Assembly (NCBI GenBank): GCA_019689515.1 | Contig: JADGHI010000262.1 | Location: 1-5,901 of the forward strand | Length of the DNA stretch: 5,901 nucleotides | Reading direction: 5' to 3' | Origin: Acetobacteraceae bacterium | GTDB taxonomy: Bacteria; Pseudomonadota; Alphaproteobacteria; Acetobacterales; Acetobacteraceae | Notes under the pieces: model-generated | Database searches by the model: none | The model's input: only the letters and a program-made list of their open reading frames with translations | Told to the model about the DNA's origin: nothing | Made by a program: the position numbers and the translations under genes | Shown: one piece after another, positions 1 through 5,892 of the stretch | Layout of the letters: the number at the start of each line of letters is the position of its first letter | How positions within the stretch are numbered: position 1 is the first letter of the stretch

Positions 1-468
1 GAGGGAGGCCTGTACCAGCGCATCGAGCGCGTTGAGGAAGCGCGAGCGATCCGCCTTGGTCATCGCCGCGGGGCCGCCGGTCTCCTGGCCGGCCTCGCGC
101 ATGGCGCGCGCGATCTCGCGCCCGGCGAGGGCGCCGCCGATGTTGTCCGCCGTCCAGACATGCCCGCGCGGCGCCACCGCGCGGGCGCCCTTCGCGAGGC
201 AGCGCGCGGCGAGCGGGATGTCGGCGGTGACGCAGACATCGCCCGGCGCGATGTGCTCCGCGATCCAGTCATCCGCCGCGTCCGCGCCCTCGGCCACCAC
301 GACGACGCGCGAATTCGGCAGCGGCGGCGGGCGGGCGCCGCGCATGCCGTTGCTCACCAGCACGACGGGGAGGCCGAGGCGGCCGGCGACGCGGTACACC
401 TCCTCGCGCACCGGGCAGGCGTCGCCGTCAATGTAGATGGTGGGTGGCGGTGGCGACGGCGGTGCCAC
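1..468 (-). CDS. YaiI/YqxD family (UPF0178, DUF188) protein, 3' end cut by window edge
   Basis: The minus strand encodes 156 residues without a stop up to the window edge. The family is about 150 residues long, so only the last few residues should be missing. Visible family signatures are IYIDGDACPVREE (about residues 11-23), VLVSNGMR (about 37-44), the acidic stretch with ADDWI (about 65-69), VTADIPLAARCLAKGA (about 80-95), PRGHVWTADNIGGALAGR (about 100-117) and TGGP (about 130-133). The family is widespread in bacteria, has a PIN/NYN-like fold with conserved acidic residues, and has no settled function; a nuclease-like role is only suspected. The start is GTG at 468, immediately after the TGA of the upstream dehydrogenase (TGAGTG), which suggests translational coupling. 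No in-frame ATG precedes the conserved IYID strand. A short proline-rich leader (APPSPPPPT) precedes the first beta strand. It is probably an operon passenger rather than part of the metabolic pathway. Confidence 0.9.
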   Translation of the reverse strand, partial: MAPPSPPPPTIYIDGDACPVREEVYRVAGRLGLPVVLVSNGMRGARPPPLPNSRVVVVAEGADAADDWIAEHIAPGDVCVTADIPLAARCLAKGARAVAPRGHVWTADNIGGALAGREIARAMREAGQETGGPAAMTKADRSRFLNALDALVQASL

Positions 469-1353
469 TCAGCCGCCGCCCCGCAGCATGCGGATGATGC
501 CGGAGAAGTCCGCCTCTCCGCCGCCCTGCTCGAGGAAGCGCCGGTAGAGCGCGTGCGCGTGCGCGCCGAGCGGCGTCTCGATCCCCACCGACTGCGCCGC
601 CTCCTGCGACAGGCCGAGATCCTTCGCCATCAGCGCGGCGGCGAAGCCGGGCTTGTAGTCGCGGTTGGCAGGGCTTGCCGGCACGGGTCCCGGCACCGGG
701 CAGTAGGTCGTCAGCGACCAGGACTGGCCGGAGGATTTCGACATCACGTCGAACAGGGCCTGGTGCGACAGGCCGAGCTTCTCCGCGAGCGTGAAGGCCT
801 CGCAGGTGACGATCATGGTCGCCGCGAGCACCATGTTGTTGCAGGTCTTGGCCGCCTGGCCGGCGCCGGCCTCGCCGCAGTGCAGCACGTTGCGGCCCAT
901 CGCTTGCAGGATCGGCTCGGCGCGCGCGAAGGCCTCCGCCGGGCCGCCGACCATGAAGGTAAGGGTCGCCGCCTCCGCCCCCATCACGCCACCCGAGACC
1001 GGGGCGTCCAGCATCGGCCGGCCCACCGCGGCGGCGACCTCGCGCGCCGTGGCAACATCAATGGTCGAGCAGTCCACCAGCACCGCGCCCGGATCGCTCG
1101 CCGCGGCCATGCCGCCGCTGCCAAGCCAGGCATCGCGCACATGCTCGCCCGCGGGCAGCATGGTGATCACGAAGTCCGCCCCGCCGCGCGCCGCCTCCGC
1201 CGCCGATCCCGCCGCGGTGACGCCGCCTGCGACGGCGCGGGCCAGGGCGTCGGGGACGATGTCGAAACCGATGACGGTATGGCCCGCCTTGACCAGGTTG
1301 CGCGCCATCGGGCCGCCCATGTTGCCGAGGCCGACAAATCCGATCCGCGCCAT
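469..1353 (-). CDS. mmsB: 3-hydroxyisobutyrate dehydrogenase-family NAD(P)-dependent oxidoreductase
   Basis: This 294-residue protein has the full usual length of the beta-hydroxyacid dehydrogenase family. The N-terminal Rossmann domain opens with IGFVGLGNMGGPMARNL (about residues 4-20), containing the GxGxMGxPMA cofactor motif. D31 at the end of strand 2 (GFD) favours NAD+ over NADP+. The substrate-binding signature is DAPVSGGVMGAE (about 116-127). The catalytic signature GEAGAGQAAKTCNN (about 160-173) carries the expected catalytic lysine K169 and N173. The C-terminal part SSGQSWSL...PGPVP..PANRDY.PGFAAALMAKDLGLS (about 207-249) is the form seen in true 3-hydroxyisobutyrate dehydrogenases, which oxidise 3-hydroxyisobutyrate to methylmalonate semialdehyde in valine breakdown. 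Other members act on tartronate semialdehyde, glyoxylate or other beta-hydroxy acids, so the exact substrate is inferred. The ATG at 1353 is preceded by GGAGGAGG (complement of 1361-1368) with 7-base spacing. It lies 100 bp downstream of the SDR gene on the same strand and abuts the YaiI gene. Confidence 0.93.
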   Translation of the reverse strand: MARIGFVGLGNMGGPMARNLVKAGHTVIGFDIVPDALARAVAGGVTAAGSAAEAARGGADFVITMLPAGEHVRDAWLGSGGMAAASDPGAVLVDCSTIDVATAREVAAAVGRPMLDAPVSGGVMGAEAATLTFMVGGPAEAFARAEPILQAMGRNVLHCGEAGAGQAAKTCNNMVLAATMIVTCEAFTLAEKLGLSHQALFDVMSKSSGQSWSLTTYCPVPGPVPASPANRDYKPGFAAALMAKDLGLSQEAAQSVGIETPLGAHAHALYRRFLEQGGGEADFSGIIRMLRGGG

Positions 1354-1386
1354 GGTACGTCCTCCTCCCCTCCGGTCCTGCCGACA

Positions 1387-1415
1387 AGGTTAGGCGGGGC
1401 CACGCGCCCCGTCAC
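1387..1415 (-). promoter_or_regulatory. Candidate internal promoter for the mmsB-like and YaiI genes
   Basis: In the 100-bp gap between the SDR and the 3-hydroxyisobutyrate dehydrogenase-type gene, the minus strand reads GTGACG (complement of 1410-1415, 4 of 6 consensus -35 bases), 17 bases, then TAACCT (complement of 1387-1392, 3 of 6 consensus -10 bases). The start would fall near 1380, giving a leader of about 27 bases. This would let the last two genes be expressed apart from the SDR gene. It is weak and unverified. Confidence 0.25.
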
Positions 1416-1453
1416 CGGGCGCCGCCGCGGTCACGGGACGGCGCGAAGCGCCC

Positions 1454-2254
1454 TCAGAGGAAGGCGCCATCAATCGGCAAGGCGACGCCGGAGACGTAGC
1501 TCGCCGCCTCGGAACAGAGGAACCCGATCACCGCCGCCACCTCGTGCGCCTCGCCGGCGCGGCCCATCGGCAGGTCGCGCAGCATCGCCGCGCGCGCCTC
1601 CTCCGGCAGGGCATCGAAACGGGCACGGATGCGGCTGCCCTGCTCGGCGAGGATCAGCGCCGGCATCACCGCGTTCACCGTGATGCCGTGCGGCGCCTCG
1701 TCCTTCGCGAGCTGCGCGGTGAAGCCGAGCAGCGCCGCCTTCGCCGTCGCGTAGGCCAGCCGCGCCCCCTGCGTCGTCACCGGCCCCTTGCGCCCGCGCG
1801 CGACGATGGAGGAGAGGTTCACCACCCGCCCGTAGCGCCGCGCGCGCATCCCGGGCACCAGGGCGCGGCAGCAGAGGAAGGCGCTGGTCAGGTTGAGGTC
1901 GAGCACCGCGCGCCAGCGCGCCTCGTCCATCTCCTCGATGGTGCGCACCGGGGTCGGGCCGGAGCCGCCGGCGATGTTGACCAGCGCGTCTATCCGTCCC
2001 AGCCGCTCGGCCTCGGCGACGGCGGCGGCGACCTGCGCGGCATCCGTCACGTCGGCGACGCGCCAGGCGACGCCCGGCGCGCCGGCCTCGCGCAGCCTCG
2101 CGGCGAGTTCCTCCAGTGGCGCGGCCTCGAGGTCCGTCAGGAACACCGCCATGCCCTGCGCGGCGAGCTGGCGGCAGACCGCCCTGCCGATACCGCCCGC
2201 GGCACCGGTGACGAAGGCCCAGCGCGGGGCAGCTGCGGTGGTGTCGGCGGGCAT
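1454..2254 (-). CDS. Classical SDR-family NAD(P)-dependent oxidoreductase
   Basis: This 266-residue protein has typical length for a classical short-chain dehydrogenase/reductase. Motifs in order are TGAAGGIG (16-23, dinucleotide binding), an aspartate at the end of strand 2 (LTD, D41, suggesting NAD+ preference), ADVTD (67-71), NIAG (93-96, the NNAG position), N121 in the DLNLTS helix, the NLSS serine region with probable catalytic S149, and YATAK with Y168 and K172. The C-terminus ends YVSGVALPIDGAFL, like the usual YVTGQxxxVDGG ending. Two oddities are visible. Ser149 to Tyr168 is 19 residues against about 13 in FabG-like members, because of an inserted basic/Gly loop (VARGRKGPVTTQGARLA). 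The usual PG after NAV is PA (NAVMPAL). The open frame continues far upstream to 3640, but the ATG at 2254 is chosen because AGGAGA lies 6 bases before it and the nucleotide-binding motif follows at the expected distance. The substrate is unknown; it is probably an alcohol or hydroxy acid. Confidence 0.93.
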   Translation of the reverse strand: MPADTTAAAPRWAFVTGAAGGIGRAVCRQLAAQGMAVFLTDLEAAPLEELAARLREAGAPGVAWRVADVTDAAQVAAAVAEAERLGRIDALVNIAGGSGPTPVRTIEEMDEARWRAVLDLNLTSAFLCCRALVPGMRARRYGRVVNLSSIVARGRKGPVTTQGARLAYATAKAALLGFTAQLAKDEAPHGITVNAVMPALILAEQGSRIRARFDALPEEARAAMLRDLPMGRAGEAHEVAAVIGFLCSEAASYVSGVALPIDGAFL

Positions 2255-2260
2255 GGCGAG

Positions 2261-2266
2261 TCTCCT
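2261..2266 (-). promoter_or_regulatory. Ribosome binding site of the SDR gene
   Basis: The minus strand reads AGGAGA six bases before the ATG at 2254. It decides the start, because the reading frame stays open for more than 1.3 kb upstream through the antisense of the dioxygenase gene. Confidence 0.7.
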
Positions 2267-2287
2267 GCGCTGCGGGGAAGGCGTTCC

Positions 2288-2316
2288 ATTCACCGCGATC
2301 GCCCGAGGGCTGGCAA
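2288..2316 (-). promoter_or_regulatory. Candidate sigma70-type promoter for the SDR gene
   Basis: On the minus strand TTGCCA (complement of 2311-2316) matches 5 of 6 consensus -35 bases. It is followed after exactly 17 bases by GTGAAT (complement of 2288-2293), which matches 3 of 6 consensus -10 bases. Transcription would begin near 2281 and leave a leader of about 27 bases, enough for the ribosome binding site at 2261-2266. The spacer contains the palindrome GCGATCGC (2296-2303). The geometry is good and the -10 is weak, so this is a prediction by eye only. Confidence 0.33.
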
Positions 2317-2340
2317 GCGGCGCCCGCCGCATCTGTCGGC

Positions 2341-2368
2341 TGGACAAGGGACGCGATGGCTCTACCGT
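2341..2368 (+). promoter_or_regulatory. Weak candidate promoter for the dioxygenase gene
   Basis: TGGACA (2341-2346) matches 5 of 6 bases of the -35 consensus. TACCGT (2363-2368), 16 bases later, matches only 3 of 6 bases of the -10 consensus. Transcription would start near 2375 and leave a leader of about 33 bases. The 153-bp gap between divergent genes must contain some promoter for this gene unless it is transcribed from elsewhere, but this particular assignment is tentative. Confidence 0.2.
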
Positions 2369-2376
2369 TGGAACGG
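2365..2376. promoter_or_regulatory. Perfect 5+5 inverted repeat, possible operator
   Basis: CCGTT and AACGG arms flank a GG spacer. The element overlaps the end of the candidate -10 and the expected transcription start of the dioxygenase gene, a typical place for a repressor site. It is short enough to arise by chance in GC-rich DNA, and no regulator gene is present in the window to match it with. Confidence 0.2.
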
Positions 2377-2396
2377 CCGCCGATGGCGCGAGGAAC

Positions 2397-2402
2397 GGGA
2401 GG
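2397..2402 (+). promoter_or_regulatory. Ribosome binding site of the dioxygenase gene
   Basis: GGGAGG lies five bases before the ATG at 2408. It selects this start within a frame that is otherwise open from 1544 through the antisense of the SDR gene. Confidence 0.7.
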
Positions 2403-2407
2403 ACGCG

Positions 2408-3460
2408 ATGGAGATATTGCGCGAGCCGATCACCGGCCCGAGCGCCTGGGACCGCGCCGCGATGGAGCGCGACTCGTCCTGGATCCTGCGCCTCACCCCC
2501 GCCCAGGCAGCGGAGGTGGACGCGGCGGTGGAGCGCGTCGCGGCGCGTGGCCTGCGTGGCGCCGAGTTCGGGCGGGACGACTTCCCGCTGCCCACCGTCG
2601 CGCCGCTGCTCGCCCGCGCGCTGGAGGACCTGGAGACCGGCCGCGGTGTCGTGCTGATCCGCGGCCTGCCGGTGGATCCCCACGACGTGGAGCGTGCGGG
2701 GCGCATCGCCTGGGGCCTCGGCGTGCATCTCGGCCGGCCGCTGCGCCAGATCCCCCGCGTGAACCTCGCCGGCTGGCGCGACAACCTGATCGGGCACATC
2801 GCCGATCAGGGGATCGACTACGGCGCGCCCAACGCCATCGGCTCCGGCACCAGCGCGGAGCAGATGCCGCATGTGGACGGCTCCGACCTCGTCGCCCTGC
2901 TCTGCGTGCGCCCGGCCGCGGACGGCGGCGGCGTCAGCCGCGTGGTCAGCTCCATGCGCATCTACAACGCGCTGCTGGAGCACCACCCGGACCTGCTCGA
3001 GGTGCTCTACGAAGGCTTCTACCACGACCTCCGCGGCGACGAGGCGAAGGGCAGCGGCCTCAAGGTGACGCCGCACCGCGTCCCGGTGTTCAGCTGGTTC
3101 GGCGGGGTGCTGAGCTGCAACTTCAACTCGAAGACCGTCGAGCAGGGCGCGGCCAAGCGCGGCGTGCCGCTGACGCCGCGCGAGCGGGCGGCGCTCGATG
3201 CGATGCTCGCCTTCGCGCTCGATCCTGCCTTCCAGATCGAGATGCGGTTCGAGACCGGCGATTTCCAGCTCGTGAACAACTACACGGTGCTGCACAGCCG
3301 CACCGCCTGGCGCGACCCGCCGGAGCCGGAGCGCCGGCGCCTGCTGCTGCGGCTCTGGCTCAAGAGCTTCGCCACGCGCCCGCTCGCGCCGAACTTCGCG
3401 GGTGGCTACGTCACGGGCGCAGCGCACGACGTGTCGCGGGCAACCGTCGCCGTGCCATGA
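2408..3460 (+). CDS. TauD/TfdA-family Fe(II)/2-oxoglutarate-dependent dioxygenase
   Basis: This 350-residue protein has the family's iron-binding facial triad: HVD at H155 and D157, and a distal histidine in NYTVLHSRTAW at H296, about 140 residues later as in TauD-like enzymes. The arginine-rich stretch RRRLLLRLWL (309-318) follows; R311 or R315 is the likely 2-oxoglutarate carboxylate ligand. The segment GRGVVLIRGLPVD (78-90) is the typical early beta strand of the family (G-x-hhhhRG). Such enzymes couple decarboxylation of 2-oxoglutarate to hydroxylation of a substrate, often next to a heteroatom so that the product splits, as for taurine or 2,4-D. No signal peptide is seen, so the enzyme is cytoplasmic. 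It is divergent from the SDR gene across 153 bp, which suggests shared control. The N-terminal 75 residues are helical and less conserved. The substrate cannot be assigned; taurine is not supported over others. The start is fixed by the ribosome binding site at 2397-2402. Confidence 0.92.
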   Translation: MEILREPITGPSAWDRAAMERDSSWILRLTPAQAAEVDAAVERVAARGLRGAEFGRDDFPLPTVAPLLARALEDLETGRGVVLIRGLPVDPHDVERAGRIAWGLGVHLGRPLRQIPRVNLAGWRDNLIGHIADQGIDYGAPNAIGSGTSAEQMPHVDGSDLVALLCVRPAADGGGVSRVVSSMRIYNALLEHHPDLLEVLYEGFYHDLRGDEAKGSGLKVTPHRVPVFSWFGGVLSCNFNSKTVEQGAAKRGVPLTPRERAALDAMLAFALDPAFQIEMRFETGDFQLVNNYTVLHSRTAWRDPPEPERRRLLLRLWLKSFATRPLAPNFAGGYVTGAAHDVSRATVAVP

Positions 3461-3536
3461 TCGGGCGATCCTCCGGGTCGAGCGCGAATTGCAGCGCCGT
3501 CTCGCGCGTGATGATGCCGCCGTGGTCGCGCGGCAT
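3411..3536 (-). CDS. Possible 41-residue small ORF, antisense at its 3' end to the dioxygenase gene
   Basis: An ATG at 3536 opens 41 codons ending at TGA (3413-3411). The first about 28 codons have almost exclusively G or C in the third position and an ordinary mixed composition (for example ITRETALQFALDPEDRPIM). The last 50 bases overlap the dioxygenase gene on the opposite strand and become arginine-rich and less codon-biased. The only upstream purine block, GGAG, touches the ATG without spacing, so translation is doubtful. I do not recognise a family. It could be a real microprotein, the remnant of a decayed gene, or a chance open frame. Confidence 0.2.
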   Translation of the reverse strand: MPRDHGGIITRETALQFALDPEDRPIMARRRLPATRRALRP

Positions 3537-3585
3537 CTCCGAACCATAGCAAAGGGCGGCGGCGGCAGTTGGCGAGCCGGCCTCT

Positions 3586-3615
3586 CTGGCGTGGCGCGGA
3601 GGCGGAGCGTAACCT
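3586..3615 (+). promoter_or_regulatory. Weak candidate promoter for the CoA ligase gene
   Basis: TAACCT at 3610-3615, the same -10-like hexamer seen before the mmsB-like gene, lies about 50 bases before the ATG at 3667. The hexamer 18 bases upstream (CTGGCG, 3586-3591) is a poor -35. A separate promoter is plausible because 206 bp separate the dioxygenase and ligase genes and no terminator is obvious between them, but this assignment is weak. Confidence 0.18.
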
Positions 3616-3646
3616 CGCGCCACCCACGGTTGCTGGACAAGGCATG

Positions 3647-3656
3647 AAGGAGGGAG
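3647..3656 (+). promoter_or_regulatory. Ribosome binding site of the CoA ligase gene
   Basis: AAGGAGGGAG is a strong anti-16S match. The GGAGG core ends 13 bases before the ATG at 3667, somewhat longer than ideal, while the second GGGAG ends 10 bases before it. No alternative in-frame start lies closer, so 3667 stands. Confidence 0.65.
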
Positions 3657-3666
3657 CCGCGTCCCC

Positions 3667-5817
3667 ATGAGCAGCGCGCGCCGCGCGGTCTATCGCCACG
3701 CCGATCTCGCCCGTCTCTTCGACCCCCGCAGCATCGCGATCATCGGCGCCTCGCCACGCGCCGGCTCGTTCGGCGAGCGGACGCTGAACGCCCTCGCGCA
3801 CTACGACGGCCGGGTCCACCTGGTGAATTCGCGCTACGAGCGCATCGGCGAGCGTCCCTGCTACCCGTCCGTCGCGGCGCTGCCGGAGGTGCCCGACTGC
3901 GCCATCATCGTCGTCGCGCGCGAGGCGGTGGAGCCGATCGTCGAGGAATGCATCGCCGCAGGCGTCGGCGGCGTGATGATCTACGCCTCCGGCTACAGCG
4001 AGACCGCCAGGCCCGAGCGCATCGCGCAGCAGAAGCGCCTGACCGAGCTCGCCCGCACGGGGCGCATGCCGATCGTCGGGCCGAACTGCATCGGCATGCT
4101 CAATTTCCGCAGCCGCGCCGGCGTCACCTTCATGCAGACCCCGAGGCTGCCGGAGCCGCGGCCGCACGCGGTCGGGCTGGTCAGCCAGTCGGGCGCGCTC
4201 GGCTTCTCGCTCGCGCAGGCGCATGAGCGCGGCGCCTCCTTCAGCCACCTGCTGACGACCGGCAATTCCTGCGACGTGGACGTGGCGGACTGCATCGCCT
4301 TCCTCGCCGAGGACCCCAACTGCGCCGCCATCGCCTGCGTGTTCGAGGGGATGCCCGACCCCACGCGGCTGCTGGAGGCCGCCGAGCTCGCGGACGCAGC
4401 CGACAAGCCGCTCGTGCTCTACAAGCTCGGCACCGGTGAGCAGGGGGCGGCGGCGGCGATGTCGCACACCGGCTCGCTCGCCGGCTCCATGGCCGCTTAT
4501 GGCGCCGCCTTCGAGCGCGCCGGGGCGATCCTGGTCGAGGATTTCGAGGCGCTCGTCGAGACGGCGAGCTTCCTCGCCAAGGCACCGCGGCGCCCGACCG
4601 CGCGCGGGGCGGCGGTGGTCGCGGTCTCCGGCGGCTCGGCCATCATGGCCGCCGACCGCGCCGAGGTGCACGGCGTGCCCCTGCCGCAGCCCAAGCCGGA
4701 GGTGCGCGCCGTGCTGCAAGCGCGCATCCCGGAATTCGGCTCGCCCCGCAATCCCTGCGACGTGACGGCACAGGTCGCGAACGACCCGGAATCGCTCACC
4801 GCCTGCGCCGAGGCGCTGCTCAAGGACGATGCCTACGGCGTGCTGATCTATCCGCAGATCTACGCAACAGCGCTCAGCGCGCAGCGCGTCGCGATGCTCT
4901 CCGAGCTGTCGGAGCGTTGCGGCAAGCCGGTCTGCATCGTCTGGACGACGGAGTGGCTGGAGGGCCCGGGCTCGCGCGCGGCGGAGGAGGACCCGCGCGT
5001 CGCGCTGTTCCGCTCCACGGACCGCTGCTTCGCCGCCCTCGCCGCCTGGCGCGCGCGCGCGGAGCGGCGGGCAGCCGGTCCGCGCAGGCTGGTGCGGCGC
5101 TCCCCATCCGAGGCCGCGGCGCAGGCGGCGGCGCTGCTCGACGCCGCCGCGCCAGGCGCGACGCTGACGGAGCGCGAGGCCAAGCGCGTGCTCGCCGCCT
5201 ATGGCGTGCCGGTCGTGCCGGAGCGGCTGGCGCAAAGCGTGGAGGAGGCGGTCGCCGCCGCCGCCGCGCTCGGCTACCCGGTCGCGATGAAGGTCGAGAG
5301 CCCCGACCTGCCGCACAAGACGGAGGCGGGCGTGATCCGCCTCGGCATCAAGAACGAGGCCGAGCTGCGCGACGCCTACGCGGCGGTGATGGCCAATGCC
5401 GAGCGCGTCACACCCCCGCCGCGGATCAACGGCGTGCTGGTCCAGCCGATGGCGCGCCCAGGCGTGGAGGTGATGGTCGGCGGTCGGATGGACCCGCAAT
5501 TCGGGCCGCTCGTGCTGGTCGGCCTCGGCGGCATCCTGGTTGAGCTGATGCGCGACACCGCCACCGCCCTCGCGCCGGTCACACCGGAGGAGGCGCAGGC
5601 GATGCTGCGGCGGCTCAAGGGCTTCCGCGCTTTGCAGGGCTTCCGTGGCGCGCCGGCCGCCGACCTCGACCGGCTCGCCGATATCGTCTGCCGGCTGTCG
5701 GAACTGCTCGCCGACCAGCGCGAGCGCATCGCGGAGCTGGACGTGAACCCGATCATCTGCGCCGGCGCGGAGGCGGTGGCGGTGGATGCGCTGATCGTGC
5801 GGAGCAAGGGCGAGTAG
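3667..5817 (+). CDS. Acetate--CoA ligase family protein: fused ADP-forming acyl-CoA synthetase
   Basis: This 716-residue protein carries alpha and beta parts of an NDP-forming acyl-CoA synthetase in one chain, the usual size for the fused form. Residues about 13-140 form the CoA-binding Rossmann domain, with FDPRSIAIIGASP (18-30) and GPNCIGMLN (138-146). Residues about 165-470 form the succinyl-CoA-ligase-like domains, with SQSGALG (173-179) and SHTGSLAGS (266-274), where H267 is the expected phosphorylated histidine. Residues about 495-712 are an ATP-grasp domain, with YGVPVVPE (512-519), K542 in the AMKVESPDLPHKTEAG block, GGRMDPQFGP (605-614) and the metal-binding ELDVNPI (690-696). The family reversibly forms acyl-CoA from a carboxylic acid, CoA and ATP, giving ADP and phosphate. 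Acetate is only the family name, and the acid used here is unknown. The enzyme is cytoplasmic, and a possible last step for acids made by the neighbouring oxidising enzymes. An alanine/arginine-rich linker lies at about 457-495. Confidence 0.94.
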   Translation: MSSARRAVYRHADLARLFDPRSIAIIGASPRAGSFGERTLNALAHYDGRVHLVNSRYERIGERPCYPSVAALPEVPDCAIIVVAREAVEPIVEECIAAGVGGVMIYASGYSETARPERIAQQKRLTELARTGRMPIVGPNCIGMLNFRSRAGVTFMQTPRLPEPRPHAVGLVSQSGALGFSLAQAHERGASFSHLLTTGNSCDVDVADCIAFLAEDPNCAAIACVFEGMPDPTRLLEAAELADAADKPLVLYKLGTGEQGAAAAMSHTGSLAGSMAAYGAAFERAGAILVEDFEALVETASFLAKAPRRPTARGAAVVAVSGGSAIMAADRAEVHGVPLPQPKPEVRAVLQARIPEFGSPRNPCDVTAQVANDPESLTACAEALLKDDAYGVLIYPQIYATALSAQRVAMLSELSERCGKPVCIVWTTEWLEGPGSRAAEEDPRVALFRSTDRCFAALAAWRARAERRAAGPRRLVRRSPSEAAAQAAALLDAAAPGATLTEREAKRVLAAYGVPVVPERLAQSVEEAVAAAAALGYPVAMKVESPDLPHKTEAGVIRLGIKNEAELRDAYAAVMANAERVTPPPRINGVLVQPMARPGVEVMVGGRMDPQFGPLVLVGLGGILVELMRDTATALAPVTPEEAQAMLRRLKGFRALQGFRGAPAADLDRLADIVCRLSELLADQRERIAELDVNPIICAGAEAVAVDALIVRSKGE

Positions 5818-5862
5818 GGCCGATCGCGCTCCCTGGCCCCTCGTCGGCCTGACCGTCCAAAA

Positions 5863-5879
5863 GGCCCCGCGGGGGGGCC
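5863..5879 (-). terminator. GC hairpin with T-tract on the minus strand, possible terminator
   Basis: GGCCCC (5863-5868) pairs with GGGGCC (5874-5879) around a 5-base loop. On the minus strand the stem is followed directly by TTTT (complement of 5859-5862). On the plus strand it is followed by a GGGG tract and no T-run. It therefore suits a leftward gene coming from beyond the right edge better than the rightward CoA ligase gene ending at 5817, although it may slow transcription both ways. Confidence 0.4.
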
Positions 5880-5892
5880 GGGGTTGGGGGGG
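5871..5892 (+). other. G-tract cluster with G-quadruplex potential
   Basis: Seven Gs (5871-5877), four Gs (5880-5883) and seven Gs (5886-5892) are separated by CC and TT. One long tract can be split, giving four runs of at least three Gs with short loops. The cluster overlaps the right arm of the hairpin at 5863-5879, so the two structures would compete. Only the sequence pattern is seen; folding is inferred. Confidence 0.45.

Noticed and set aside
1396..1410. GGGGC-loop-GCCCC hairpin between the SDR and mmsB-like genes, considered as a terminator
   Set aside because: The stem is only five base pairs, no T-tract follows on either strand, and such hairpins are frequent in GC-rich intergenic DNA.
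160..1683. A 507-codon plus-strand open frame across the YaiI and mmsB-like genes
   Set aside because: It is a shadow frame of low-complexity Arg/His/Ala sequence, while both genes on the minus strand are well supported by family motifs.
2296..2303. GCGATCGC octamer palindrome, considered as an operator or methylation-linked repeat
   Set aside because: It occurs once in the intergenic region, is easily made by chance at this base composition, and has no partner site.
2356..2407. ATG at 2356 as an alternative start or leader peptide ahead of the dioxygenase
   Set aside because: It is in a different frame that runs on as an arginine-rich shadow of the dioxygenase gene and lacks a convincing ribosome binding site.
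1454..3640. A 728-codon minus-strand open frame reaching from the SDR gene across the dioxygenase gene, which could suggest a fusion protein
   Set aside because: Only the part from 2254 downward has SDR motifs and a ribosome binding site. The upstream part is the arginine/histidine-rich antisense of the dioxygenase gene and reflects few stop codons in GC-rich DNA.
3406..5499. A 697-codon minus-strand open frame antisense to the CoA ligase
   Set aside because: Its composition (Arg, His, Gly, Asp, Ala rich) is typical of a shadow frame, it has no recognisable domain, and the plus-strand gene has complete motifs along its length.
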